Shown piece by piece: positions 47,829 through 58,695 of a stretch of DNA of 64,000 nucleotides. Both the position numbers and the translations under genes were made by a program. The notes beneath the pieces are model-generated. The model made no database searches, was not told where the DNA came from, and worked only from the letters and a program-made list of their open reading frames with translations. Origin of the DNA: B10-G9 sp963712165 (GTDB lineage Bacteria; Chloroflexota; Anaerolineae; Anaerolineales; UBA11858); contig CAVQGY010000001.1 of the NCBI GenBank assembly GCA_963712165.1, positions 565,676-629,675 on the forward strand. The letters run 5' to 3'. The first letter of the stretch is position 1. Each line of letters starts with the position of its first letter.

Positions 47829-49254
47829 TCATCCCTTCCCGGATTTGAATTGGGAAGCTTTCATGACTACATATAGCACATTGATTGGGAGTATGTGCGT
47901 AAACATCCGATTTGCGGAATCTCCCCAACCTGATTTATAGGGAACTCGAAAGTACACAATTGCCAATAGCAACGCAAAGAATGCAGGGACACCATAAGAG
48001 AGGATTTCCTCCCCGGGCACTCGGGAGCCAGTTAGTGATACAAAAAACAAAAATGAAAACGCCAGCCAGGTTAAACCCCATTCGCCAGTTTCCAACATGT
48101 TGAAGATGCTGGCATAGATGCTGCTCCTGAAATGGTCCGGTTTCTGGATAACCATAAGGACAAGCAGCAGTGCCAAGGAACCTAACATCATTTTGGGCAG
48201 GTAGGGCAGGAGGTAGCATTTGATCCACTTCACCTCGGATAGCAGGACCAGGAGGCCAAGAGCGATCAATGATCCAACAACAAGCAAGGTTCTCTCCGGG
48301 TTCAGGATATAGGTCCCCTCACCCATCCTCCAATAAAGGTACAGATACCAGAAGATCAAGCAGCAAAGATATGGCAACAGCGTCATTAACCTCATTCGGT
48401 AGGAAATCCGGCCTGTACTAATCACCAGGAGGAGAAAAGGCAGTGCAAACAGCGGTGCTTCGGTCCTGGCCAGACTGAAACCGGTTAATGCCAGGATCCC
48501 AAAGATCATCCAATCCTCATTTCCCTCAACTGATAGCAAACCAGAACCCACCCACTGCGACAAAGAGGTAAACGGCTGAGATCAGATTGGTATGGATATA
48601 AAAGAACTGAAAGGCGATGAAATAGGTGCTGAATAGGCTCAGGCTGGCAAGGATAGTGTAGATCAGCGCCTGGCGCCTGCGCCATCCCAGTTGACCCAGG
48701 ACCCGATAGCTGATATAGGAGAAGACCAGGACAAACGTGAAACCAAAAGCTGGTTGGGCGGCAAATAAATAATCATCCCCCAGGAACACGCTGGCTGACT
48801 GCAGCTGTGGTAGGAAAACACCCCTTAAGGAGAGCTCCTCGATAATTGCTGGGCTATAACCTTCAAAAGTGAACCTTCGGCCTGTGGAGATCATAATTGC
48901 CGAATCTGGGCTCGCGATAGAATAGTTATAATGACTCGCCAGCAATAGGACCAGGACAAAAACCAGAGCAGCAGAAAAGATTATGATCATTTCCCTGATT
49001 GATAATGTCCAGGTCTTGTTCCTGGCATGCAGGATGGAAATCCCAATTCCCAACAGAACAAAAAGTGATGCCATGCTGGCAGCTGTAGAGGGGATTTTCA
49101 AGATTTGCAGCAAGGTTCCCCCGATAACCCAGATCAAAGCGCCCCACAGATATCCAGTGATCACGATAAAAACAAACGGAATCTTTCGTTTGAATAACAG
49201 TCCGAAATAAACCCCGAATCCATAAAGACCTGTCAGGAACAGAACTTGACTCAT
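47829..49254 (-). CDS. unrecognised polytopic membrane protein, module copy 2, one frameshift near 48550
   Basis: Paralog of the genes at 45413 and 53790. The N-terminal half runs from ATG 49254 (MSQVLFLTGLYGFGVYFGLL) through ASPDSAIMISTGRRF and LRGVFLPQLQSASVFLGDDY to AVGGFWFA. Removing one A from TTTGCTATCAG near 48550 continues SVEGNEDWMIFGILALTGFS to FRVPYKSGWGDSANRMFTHI and a stop at 47829. Repaired length is about 474. The ATG overlaps the partner stop by one base (TAATG). Confidence 0.65.
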
Positions 49255-49887
49255 TACAGTCCCCCCTCTTTTCCTGGTAGAAGGTCTTCAGGAATGAAAA
49301 AGAGCTCGTTCCCACGCTGGAGGAGCAACAGAGTGGACTCTGGATCCTTTTCTTCGGTTATAAAGTGATAGAGGTTCCCATCATCCATCCTGATCGAATC
49401 CCTTTTCATGGCCAGGATCCCTCCTGCCTGGTCCTCAGTCAGATTATGATCAATCTCAACTGCTACTAATCCTGCCAATCGTCCTTGGGTTCGCAAGAGC
49501 TCCCCTGATAGGTTCAGAGAGTCCATTAGCCCATCGGGAACGCCCAGGGTCTTCCCTGGATAATAGATCTCCACTAATGAATAGATCCAGGCTGCCCGGG
49601 CTTGCGCCGATCCATGATCATAGAGCGAAATCAGCTGATTGGAAGGCAAGCGCTGGAAGGTCCCCTGATAGGAAGGAAATATCACAAACCAGTTCAGGGT
49701 TGGATACGAGAGGATGTTATAGATGAGATAGCGCCCCAAGGAAAAGCGGGAAGAGAATAGATCCAAATAACTTCCAGAATGCAGCTCGGTATTTAATCGC
49801 CAGGAATAAAACCGGGATCAGGAGGAGCAAATAAAAGAACAGGAAACGTTTCAGATCTTGAATGATCAATATTCTCTCAATCATCAT
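49254..49887 (-). CDS. partner protein of the membrane module, copy 2, one frameshift near 49735
   Basis: Starts with ATG-ATG at 49887, directly after the stop of the GT gene (TAAATG). The N-terminus (MMIERILIIQDLKRFLFFYL) has two hydrophobic segments. An extra G in CTTGGGGCGC near 49735 breaks the frame; repaired, it continues GRYLIYNILSYPTLNWF, LPSNQLISLYDHG, AAWIYSLVEIYYPGKTL, TQGRLAGLVAVEID, DGNLYHFITEE, GNELFFIPEDLLPG. About 210 residues in total. The same domain as copies 1 and 3. Confidence 0.6.
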
Positions 49888-51102
49888 TTATACGTCCCGT
49901 AATCCTTGGTGATCATTCAGGGCTTTCTTGTATAACCGGATTGTCGCCTGGGCGTTTTTCTCCCAGGTGTAATTTTCCAAAACGTGTTTCTGCGCCTGTT
50001 TTCCCACTTCAATCCCTTTTTGAGGATGGACCTAGTAAATCATCCAGCACCTGAAAGAGATCTTCTTTGTCTTTAGGTTTGACAAGAAACCCGGTTTCCG
50101 AATCGACCACAAAATCCTCTATTCCCTCCCCTTCACAGCCGATCACCGGTTTGCCATTGGCCATGGCTTCAAGATACACGATTCCAAATGCTTCATCCCA
50201 GCTTGGCAGGACAAAGACATCACAGGCTGCCATATAACGCATCGTTTCCCGATGTGATTTCTGGCCCAGGAAATCAACATGCTGAACCAGATCTAACTCG
50301 TTCACCAAGCTTTCTAATGTAGGGCGATACAGCCCATCTCCGATGACTACATACCTGACCTTATCATGCTGCTTCAATAAATCCTTGAGGGCCAAAATCA
50401 CATTCTGAATTCCTTTCCGTTCAATCAAATTTGCCACACTCAATAGAATCTTTTCACCTGGTTTTCTTTGAATAACCGCTTTTTCGGCAATCACTCTATC
50501 AGGCGTGATACCATTTCTGATCGTAATCAACGGCAATTCAAGCTGAAGATATTCTTCCCCCGTTCTTTTCAAGACATCGCTAACAGTAATTGTCATGGAA
50601 GATTTATTGATGACTTCTTCTACTTGCTTCTTCAGAATTTTGTTTCTGTGGATTGTATAGAAAAAATCCAACCCATGGACCGTAACCACATAGGGCACGT
50701 TTAACTCTTCCGATAATAACATCGCGGCATAACCCGCAGGAATGGCCGCGTGGGCGTGAATGATGTCAAAATCAAAGATCTTTTTTAGCTCAACGACCTT
50801 CTGCCTGATCCCGTGATATAGACGATAACCAGTAGTATTTACAAGAATATTCCTCGGTATCGAGAAATAAGCGGGGATAAAAAACCTCAATCGAATCCCT
50901 GACTTCCATGTGGGGGATTATCAGCTATCTTTCCCCACCTACCTGGCAAGACCCGGGAATAGAAAGGCACCCAGGGTTGAGCGGAGATAACTTTAGCCTG
51001 CAGTCCTTGTTCCTTTAATGCCAAGAGCTGCTCATGAACAAATATGCCCGAAATCTCGTTTTCCACATTCGGGTACATTTGTGAAATCACCAGAACTTTC
51101 AT
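49888..51102 (-). pseudogene. GT4 glycosyltransferase with three indels
   Basis: From ATG 51102: MKVLVISQMYPNVENEISGI, VHEQLLALKEQGLQAKVISA. A missing base in the C run near 50915 and an extra T near 50870 separate this from HMEVRDSIEVFYPR and YFSIPRNILVNTTGYRLYHG; then FDIIHAHAAIPAGYAAMLL, VTVHGLDFFY, SVANLIERKGIQNVILALKD, LPSWDEAFGIVYLEAMANG. A third indel at the T5 run near 50020 hides the tail GIEVGKQAQKHVLENYTWEK, which ends at 49888. All GT4 motifs are present, so sequence error is more likely than decay. Confidence 0.75.
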
Positions 51103-51126
51103 AAGGTCCTGAACCTTGAACTGAGA

Positions 51127-52411
51127 TCAATTACTGAGACTGTTGAGTATATCAGCATATCTGCCAGCCATCTTCTCATGGCTGTAATCGTATATCTTCT
51201 CATTACCGTGGTAAGCGACAGATCCTGTCTCACGGAATTCCTTATACCAGGAAATTATGGTTCCTTTCAGATCACTTTCCGTTCTCAGATGGACTCCTGC
51301 TCCTGTTTCCTCCAGCAGTTCACTGACAACGCCCCGTGGTCCTCCCAGCGCAAGAACCGGTCTCCTGGCTGCCAGATATTCAAAGATCTTTCCCGTATAA
51401 ACTCCTTCATCCTTGGGGTTATCCCAATTCAAGGACAAAAGGATCTGTGACCGGCGCTGTTCCCTTAACCGCTGTCTTCCTGTCAACAGTCCCCTGCTGG
51501 AAGGCGATATTCTCGAGACCATATTGCTTGATCAATCCATCTACCCAGTACATTTTGGGTCCGTAGAAGTTGATCATCAGATTATCCTGGATCCTGTTTT
51601 CCTGTAATAGACCATGGACCACTTTGAACAATAATTCCGGATCCCTTTTTCCTTGATAAAGCTTACCGGTATATGTAATTGAAAACTTATTATGCAGCGT
51701 ATCCCCTCCCACATCACCAGGGTCAAACCCATTTGTGATCGGGATAACCTCTTTCCGGTCATGGAATGACTTCAATGTTTTGCAGAGGGGCTCAGACACA
51801 GTCACCAAAGCTGATGCAGCTTCTAACGTCTGTTTTTCCAGTCGTCTATCAAAGAATTTCCTGAGCGCATCATAGGGATAGTAGTGGTTGCCTGTCCACA
51901 GATCCCTAAAATCAGCTACCCAGGGGATGCCGAACTCCCTGCTGGCCTTTTCGGCGATCAAATGAGTGATCTCCGGGGGTGAGCTGCTAACCAGGGCATG
52001 AAAGGTTTCTCTTGACAGAAAGTCCTGTATAGCGGCATCGGCGACAGGTTTCCAGCGCCTCTTCTGATCCGGATAAGTCAGCCAGCCCTCGATCCTCTTG
52101 ATGATCTTTCCAGTAATGGGATCTTTTGCCAGGCTGACCTGGACAGGAATACCTATCTGATCCTGCAAGCCTTCCTGTGGGTTTAAACGCAGTTTAGTTT
52201 TTATCTGCTCCGTCACGTCACCGGGATACGGTACCTGGATGACTCGATACCTTTCATCCGGATCACCGGGCAGATCCACCGTAAGGACCGTTGCGTCCCA
52301 GCCGTAGCGAGGCAAATACTTTGCCAATCCTCGCATTCTAAGGGCAGCTCCCCCCGGTCGGGGAGGGAAACTATCCGTGATCAGTAAGACTTTTTTTCTT
52401 TTTTCAACCAT
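51127..52411 (-). CDS. GT4-like glycosyltransferase, one frameshift near 51485
   Basis: From ATG 52411: KVLLITDSFPPRPGGAALRM, LPRYGWDATVLTVD, GIPWVADFRDLWTGNHYYPY, ITNGFDPGDVGGD, FSITYTGKLYQGKRDPELLF. The frame changes near 51485 and continues LREQRRSQILLSLNWDNPKD, YTGKIFEYLAARRPVLALGG. About 428 residues when repaired. This subgroup (DSFPP...DFRDLW) is common in exopolysaccharide loci. The start lies inside the end of the flippase gene (31-nt overlap). Confidence 0.78.
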
Positions 52412-53745
52412 TTTTTCATATCATTCCAGATCTTAACTATCAGACGCCAGTATAGACCCCAATCCTCATTCTGGGGAAGGATAACAGACTGCAGGTCATT
52501 TGCAGAGATTCTCAGATAAACACCCAGACGAATTACCAATAAAAAGAGATAGGCAATCGTGGAGGCCCAGGCTGCGCCGATAGCCCCATATAAGGGAATC
52601 AGGAACAGGTTAAGAACGAGCTGGATCAGAAACCCAACCCCACCGACATAGGTATTCAGGATGGGTTTTCCCCGCCCCGCAATATCATTCGAAAGGATCC
52701 GTTCGCCACTGATGAACACAATTCCTGGCAGCAAGATTCGAAATAGGGGCACCGAAGGGAGATAAATGTCAGTGTACACCAGAGGTAGGAGCCAATCGGC
52801 TAGGTAATATAACACAAATGCTGCAAGTGCGGTAATTCCAAGTACTGTCCGCATTATAAGTGGCGTGAAGGTTTTCTTCCTATCTTCATCCTGTTCAGCA
52901 GAAACCACAGGGAATATCAGCGTCCCGGCTGATTTTGACACCATCCACAACGACTCGGCTAATCCTACAGCAATCGTATAATATCCTACTGTAGAGATCG
53001 GTAAAAAATACGCTAATAAAAAGACTTCTACGCGATAATTCAGGAATCCGATCACATTGCCTAAATAGGCTTTGATACCATATTGATAAGCATTCTTAAT
53101 ATACTCCTTATTAAATCCTAAAGATAACTTACCAATGGATTGACTCAACCAGATTAAGAGAATGATCGCCACCACAGCTAACCCAATGATCCTTGACCAG
53201 ATAACTGCAGACAAATTCGGACCAAACAATACAACCACCACAACAAAAAAGAAAAAAGGAAGCAGTACTAACCCAAAGATGGCAAGGTTATATTTGCTGA
53301 TCTTTTTCATCCCTAACAGATATTGAGTTGCCAGTTGATTATTGAAAAAATTTACTGGAATTAGGAGCAAAGATAAGAAGAGTAACTGACGAGGAATATC
53401 GGGATAGATTTTCTGTCCTGTCAGTGACAATAACAAGATACCAAGAAGGATCCCACCTAAACCGAGAATCAAGATTGCCAGGAGGTTATTTTCCAGGATG
53501 GTTTTCCGGGGATACTCCCCTTTGGCAACAAAGAAAACTGTTGCCGGCCCTAAGCCAAAATTCAGAAAGGTCACGAATAGACTGGAAAAGAGGAGTGTCA
53601 ATGAGTAGATCCCTTTTCCTTCAGGCCCGAGGATTCTAGCCACCAATATAGAAGAAACCACACCGACAATCAGATTGCCGATCTGGGTTCCTAGGATTAA
53701 TAATGTGTCCTTCGCAAAGCGGGTAGCTTTCATATGTATAGTCAA
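52381..53745 (-). CDS. polysaccharide flippase (Wzx-like)
   Basis: 454 residues with about 14 hydrophobic segments. N-terminus FAKDTLLILGTQIGNLIVGV and ARILGPEGKGIYSLTLLF is the typical oligosaccharide flippase pattern, with AGRGKPILNTYVGGVGFLIQ further on. Moves lipid-linked oligosaccharides outward. Intact. It lies between module copy 3 and a GT pair, so this right-hand block has its own flippase, and may encode a polymer separate from the left-hand block. Confidence 0.85.
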   Translation of the reverse strand: MTIHMKATRFAKDTLLILGTQIGNLIVGVVSSILVARILGPEGKGIYSLTLLFSSLFVTFLNFGLGPATVFFVAKGEYPRKTILENNLLAILILGLGGILLGILLLSLTGQKIYPDIPRQLLFLSLLLIPVNFFNNQLATQYLLGMKKISKYNLAIFGLVLLPFFFFVVVVVLFGPNLSAVIWSRIIGLAVVAIILLIWLSQSIGKLSLGFNKEYIKNAYQYGIKAYLGNVIGFLNYRVEVFLLAYFLPISTVGYYTIAVGLAESLWMVSKSAGTLIFPVVSAEQDEDRKKTFTPLIMRTVLGITALAAFVLYYLADWLLPLVYTDIYLPSVPLFRILLPGIVFISGERILSNDIAGRGKPILNTYVGGVGFLIQLVLNLFLIPLYGAIGAAWASTIAYLFLLVIRLGVYLRISANDLQSVILPQNEDWGLYWRLIVKIWNDMKKWLKKEKKSY

Positions 53746-53789
53746 CCTACGGAAAATGTGAACATAATCAATTATATTAATACATTTGA

Positions 53790-55244
53790 TTAAACCTTAG
53801 TGATTATTGACTTCTCATGGATTCCCCATCCAGAAATTCCATGTGTGGCCTTCAGCAAACTATAAAGGATAAGAATAGGGAGAATGTGGGTGAGCATTCG
53901 ATTGGCAGAATCTCCCCACCCTACCCGGTATGGAATTCGAAAATAGGAAATCGCCATTAAGATTAAAAAGAACGAAAAAATGCTATAAAAGAAATACCCT
54001 TCCTCCAGAAAACCAGGCCTAAGCAGCGAGATAAGGAACAGAAGCGCAAATACGACCCAGGTAATACCCCAGCGACCGGTTTCCAACACATTCTTTAATG
54101 TGACCTTCATACTGGTGTACATATGCTCGGGCTTTTGAATAACCATAAAAGCTACCACTAGCACCAATACTCCCAGCATGATCTTTGGCAAATGAGGCAG
54201 CACCCAGCGCTTGATCCAGTTCATATCAGAGAAGATAACCAGGATGATACAGGCAGCCAGAGAACCAATAATGGCCAATATTCGGGTCTGGTCCAAAGTC
54301 AGATCCACATCACCCACTCCCCGGAGCAGATAGAGATACCAGAGGATCAAGGAGATCAAATAGGGCAAGATGGAAATCAACCGAATCCGGTAAGGGGTCT
54401 TCCCAGCGCTGATCAGCAAGACAAGGAAGGGAAGCGCAAAAACTGGGGATTCCAATCTGGCCAGGCTGAATCCCAATAATGCCAACATTCCCAGTATCAT
54501 CCAGGAATCCTTCTCCTCGACTGAAGCCAGCCAAAATCCACTCACACTCAGAAACAAATACACAGCGCAAATCAAATTCGTGTGGATATAGAAATTTTGA
54601 AACACCATAAGATAAGTGCTGAACAGCACCAGGCCCGAGAGGATTGACAGCGTTAGGGCAAGGCGTTTATCGCTTTGCAGATGTCCAAGGATCCGATGAC
54701 TGAGGTAGAAGTAAACTCCTACTAAACTGAGCCCAAAGGCTGGCTGTGCTGCATAAATATAACCATCACCTAGAAACACGCTGGCTGATTGCAGCAGTGG
54801 TAAAAACCCGCCCCTGTCGGCCAACTCCACCATAACGGATGGGCTGAATCCCTCGTATGGAATTCTCCTACCCGTGACAATATAAATGATGGAATCCGTA
54901 CTGGCAACAGACAGGTTATATTGGCTTGCTAGGACGAGAACTAGAAGGAAAACCAAAGCCAACGTAATTATGTATATCATTTCCCGGCGGGAAATCTGCC
55001 AGGTCTTGTTCTTGAAATGCAGAACCAAAATCCCACATACCAGGACGAAAAATAGAAGAGACATGCTGACTGCCGTATAAGGAAGCTTCAGCATCAGCAG
55101 GGTCATCCCCCCCAGGACCCAGCCCAGAGCGCCCCATAGAAATCCCGATACGCCAATCAAAAGAACAGGAAGCTGACGTTTAAATAGCAAACCAAAATAG
55201 ACACCAAATCCGTATAGACCCATCAGGAACAGGACTTGGCTCAC
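53790..55244 (-). CDS. unrecognised polytopic membrane protein, module copy 3
   Basis: 484 residues starting with GTG (MSQVLFLMGLYGFGVYFGLL), about 14 hydrophobic segments; closest to copy 2 by its N-terminus. ASTDSIIYIVTGRRIPYEGF, ADRGGFLPLLQSASVFLGDG, YIHTNLICAVYLF, RLESPVFALPFLVLL, YFRIPYRVGWGDSANRMLTH. The start overlaps the partner stop (GTGA). Intact. Function as for copy 1: a GT-C- or polymerase-like membrane enzyme is the best guess. Confidence 0.65.
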   Translation of the reverse strand: MSQVLFLMGLYGFGVYFGLLFKRQLPVLLIGVSGFLWGALGWVLGGMTLLMLKLPYTAVSMSLLFFVLVCGILVLHFKNKTWQISRREMIYIITLALVFLLVLVLASQYNLSVASTDSIIYIVTGRRIPYEGFSPSVMVELADRGGFLPLLQSASVFLGDGYIYAAQPAFGLSLVGVYFYLSHRILGHLQSDKRLALTLSILSGLVLFSTYLMVFQNFYIHTNLICAVYLFLSVSGFWLASVEEKDSWMILGMLALLGFSLARLESPVFALPFLVLLISAGKTPYRIRLISILPYLISLILWYLYLLRGVGDVDLTLDQTRILAIIGSLAACIILVIFSDMNWIKRWVLPHLPKIMLGVLVLVVAFMVIQKPEHMYTSMKVTLKNVLETGRWGITWVVFALLFLISLLRPGFLEEGYFFYSIFSFFLILMAISYFRIPYRVGWGDSANRMLTHILPILILYSLLKATHGISGWGIHEKSIITKV

Positions 55245-55775
55245 CAGAGGCCTCCGTCTAGATCAGGCAGAAGTTCTGCGGGAATGAAGAAGAACTGGTT
55301 TTCATATTCGATCAGCACTAACAGATCCCGCTGCTTCATTACCCATTCTCATAAAATGATAGACATCCCCATCTTTAGTCGAAATATCATCATTCTCCAA
55401 GCTCAAAAAGTATTCAATATCGCGTTCTGATAGTTCCATGCCCGACTCAAGGGGTATTACTTCAACCAGGCGCCCCCGTGCTTGCAGGAGCTCAACTGTA
55501 AATTTCAGAGAGTCCATTAAGCCTGCAGGAATGTACAGAGTACTTCCATGATAAAATTCCTCGATGATCGGGTAGATCCATTCCACCCTTAAGGGCGCGG
55601 AACTGGCCTTGTAGAGGTCGATCAGCTCAGTAGAAGGCACACGCTCTAAACTCCAGATATTGGTTGTGTTGATAGAGGAAAATGAGACCAAATTAAAAAT
55701 GAGATTTCCCCCCAATATAAGGGGAACCAGCACTCCAAAAATCCGAAAACGAGTTCTACTCTGAGGCTTACTCAT
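55241..55775 (-). CDS. partner protein of the membrane module, copy 3, one frameshift near 55335
   Basis: From ATG 55775: MSKPQSRTRFRIFGVLVPLI, one hydrophobic segment (the first of the two in copies 1 and 2 is absent), then VPSTELIDLYKAS, RVEWIYPIIEEFYHGSTLYI, ARGRLVEVIPLESG, FLSLENDDIS, DGDVYHFM. A frame change near 55335 is followed by KQRDLLVLIEYENQFFFIPA and ELLPDLDGGLW, with a stop that overlaps the GTG of the polytopic gene. About 177 residues when repaired. Confidence 0.6.
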
Positions 55776-55780
55776 TCCTG

Positions 55781-56972
55781 TTATCCAGTGAGAACATCAT
55801 GATAGATCCTAGTGTACTTCTCACCGATGATTTGCGGGCCAAACCTTTGCAAAGCATCGCTGGCAATCTGCTCGTTATCATAAGAATCCAAAGATTCAAT
55901 ACTTCTCAATAAGCCCTCGTACAATGCGCCCGAGTCACCTGCCTTAACCAGGATGCCGTTGCTCTGATTGACATAATCCTCAGGTCCACCACATTTTGTC
56001 ACCAACACCGGTGTTCCAGTGGCCAGAGCCTCTGCGGTCACAACTGAAAAAGTTTCCTTGATGCTGGGAAGAATAAACAAATCAGCTTCACCCATGAAAC
56101 TGGCGACTTCGGGTTTTGTCTGCATGCCATGAAAAGTCACAAATTCATTGAGCCGACATTCATTAACAATCTCTTGAACTCTTTCTCTTCCTGGCCCATC
56201 ACCAATAATATCTAATCGCCAGTTTTTATTATTCTTCAAATATTGCTGGAGTGTCTGGAAGAGAACAGGTAATCCTTTATTCTCGGAAAGGTCAAGAAGG
56301 CCAATATAAAGGAATCGAAGAATTGGTTTTCTTCTCTTTTCTATGTAAAAGAATATCTCACTATCAACCACATTTGGAACAACCTGGAAGTTCCCTCGAA
56401 TACCAGTCTGAATAATCGCATCCTTGAGCGCCGTACTAACCGGAACAACGACATCCGCCAATCGGAAAGCAGTTCTCGCTATAAACAATCCAAATCGAGA
56501 TATACGATATCGTGGAAATTTGGAACTATGCTCTGAAATAACCACCGGGATATGCATGATTCTTCCAATGATTGCCGCTATAATCCCCACATGGTAGACA
56601 TGCGCATGGATGATATCCGGTTTCCAGCCATTCTTCTTTATAAAGCGTACCGCTTTGAATAGATAACCAGGCGGATAATAAAAAGTTCATTCTTAGATTC
56701 GGAGAAGGTCGATAACGGAATTGGAAAGTTCTCAACCCTCTTGTCAGGGATGAAGTCTCTTGTTGCTCTATTTTCCAGGGCTGATCAAGATTTGGATCTG
56801 CACCACAATTATGAATCACTGCGACAGAGTGATAGATTGACACAGCTCTTATTATTTCCTGTACGAATATACCCTCAACCGGATTGTCCTGGTTAGGATA
56901 CCAATTCGTCAAGAATAATATCTGCAATTCCCTTTGCGCGAGATTTCCCAAATTACCGCCCCAAGAGTTCAA
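55781..56972 (-). CDS. GT4 glycosyltransferase, one frameshift near 56685; start uncertain
   Basis: N-terminal half: LQILFLTNWYPNQDNPVEGI, FVQEIIRAVSIYHSVAVIH. After an indel in the T5 run near 56685: NGWKPDIIHAHVYHVGIIAA, VVISEHSSKFPRYRISRFGL, RFLYIGLLDLSENKGLPVLF, LPSIKETFSVVTAEALATGT. About 395 residues when repaired. The upstream limit of the frame is a TTG at 56972; the real start may be a TTG near 56925 just before LQILFL. It ends 5 nt before module copy 3. Confidence 0.78.
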
Positions 56973-56987
56973 GTCGTCGCTTCGCTC

Positions 56988-58093
56988 TCAGCCTGATGTG
57001 ATAGCATGAATAATTTTCTGCAATTCCCGATCCTCTAGTTCCGGATAGACTGGAATCGCCAAGGTTTCCAGGCTTGCTTTCTCAGAAATTGGGAAATCAC
57101 CTTCCTGATAACCCAGCTCCCGGCAGGGGCTCGTCAGATGAATCGGTTGGGGATAATAGATCCCGCTGGCAATTCCCGCTGCAGTTAACCTACTCCATGA
57201 GAAGCTCTCGTTCTTCTGTACTGGACGATATAGAGATGATATACATGCTTAATACCTTCTGCGGTGAAAGGCCCCTGAATCCCTTCCACTCCTTCCAAAG
57301 CCTGATCATAAACTGCGGCGATCTCCCTCCGCCGCTGGTTCCATTGGTCCAGATGACCCAGTTTCACCCGCAGAATTGCCGCCTGCAGGGCATCCAAGCG
57401 GCTGTTATAACCCAGTATCTCGGGGAAATATTTCCTCTTCCATCCATGAACGCGCAGCTGTCGAACCTGATCGGCAATCTCATCTGAATCAGTTACCACC
57501 ATGCCCGCATCCCCATAAGCCCCCAGGTTCTTGCTGGGGAAGAAACTCAGGCAGGCCACATCACCCAGGCTCCCGGTCTTTTTCCCCTGGTATTCCGCTC
57601 CAATGGCCTGAGCATTATCCTCGATGATATAAAAATCATACTCAGTAGCTATTTGATTGATTGGATCCATATCAGCTGGATGCCCATAAAGATGGACAGG
57701 GATCACAGCCCGAGTCTTTGGGGTGACTGCAGCTCGTACAAGCTCAGCATCCAGGCAGTAGGTGCGGGGATCGATATCCACAAGAACTGGTTTTGCGCCA
57801 ACATGCAGTACCGTGCTGGCAGTGGCAAAAAAGGTATAAGCTGGGAGGATGACCTCATCCCCTGCTCCGATATCCAGAGCCCGCAGGGCAAGGATCAAAG
57901 CATCCGTTCCGGAAGCCACACCCACAGCATGGTTAACGCCCAGATACTCTGCCATTTCTTCCTCAAAACTGGCTACCTCCTCTCCCAGAATGAACCAGCC
58001 TGAATCCAAGACACGCTGAACGGCAGTGTCAATTTCTGGTTTTATCGCCTGATACTGCGCAACCAGGTCCAATAAGGGTATCTTTGAACTCAT
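56988..58093 (-). CDS. wbpE: DegT family aminotransferase, WbpE-like, frame disrupted near 57190-57220
   Basis: From ATG 58093: IPLLDLVAQYQAIKPEIDTA, SGWFILGEEVASFEEEMAEY, VGVASGTDALILALRA, IEDNAQAIGAEYQGKKTG, LSFFPSKNLGAYGDAGMV (PLP Lys near 188), YNSRLDALQAAILRVKLGHL. Near 57190-57220 at least two indels occur; the rest reads TAAGIASGIYYPQPIHLTSP and ends IIHAITSG at 56988. WbpE relatives transfer the 3-amino group in the synthesis of UDP-2,3-diacetamido uronic acids. The neighbours (WbpD- and WbpB-like genes, overlapping or a few bases away) support this. Repaired length about 368, normal for WbpE. Confidence 0.8.
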
Positions 58094-58688
58094 GCTTTTC
58101 CTTGTATGACTGGTTTGATCTCCCTGGCATTGACCAAGGTGTAAGCATTTTTACAGCTGGCACACACAACCTGTTCTGATGGCTAATACTAGCGATCTCC
58201 AACTGCTCACCACAGGCACACATCCAACCCTGTAAACGCGCTGGATTACCGTAGACCAAGCCATAGGCGGGTACATCCTGAGTAACAACAGCACCTGCCC
58301 CAATAAATGCAAATTCTCCCAGGGTTACACCACAGATGATGGTCGCATTGGCTCCTATGGTAGCCCCTTGTTTTACTAAGGTCTGCTGATATTGATCCTG
58401 ACGGTTGACATGACTGCGGGGATTGATCACGTTGGTGAAGACCATTGAGGGTCCCAGGAAAACATCATCTTCCAGGATCACTCCCTCATACACTGAGACA
58501 TTATTCTGGATTTTGACATTATTCCCGATTTCTACTCCCGCGGCAATGAAGACATTCTGCCCCAGTGTGCAGTTCTCGCCAATCTTGCACTCCCCCATCA
58601 CATGGCTGAAATGCCAGATCTTGGTCCCATTGCCGATCTTTGCGCCTGGATCGACCACACAGGAAGGATGGATGAAATAATCACTCAT
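58090..58688 (-). CDS. wbpD: UDP-3-amino-uronate N-acetyltransferase, WbpD-like, one frameshift near 58165
   Basis: From ATG 58688: FIHPSCVVDPGAKIGNGTKI, WHFSHVMGECKIGENCTLGQ, NVFIAAGVEIGNNVKIQNNV: left-handed beta-helix repeats, then FTNVINPRSHVNR and VYGNPARLQGWMCACGEQLE. After an indel near 58165 the tail reads VVCASCKNAYTLVNAREIKP, giving a four-Cys zinc-ribbon-like end as in WbpD/WlbB homologs. The stop overlaps the wbpE-like start (ATGA). It acetylates the 3-amino group made by WbpE using acetyl-CoA. Confidence 0.82.
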
Positions 58689-58695
58689 AGGATCC

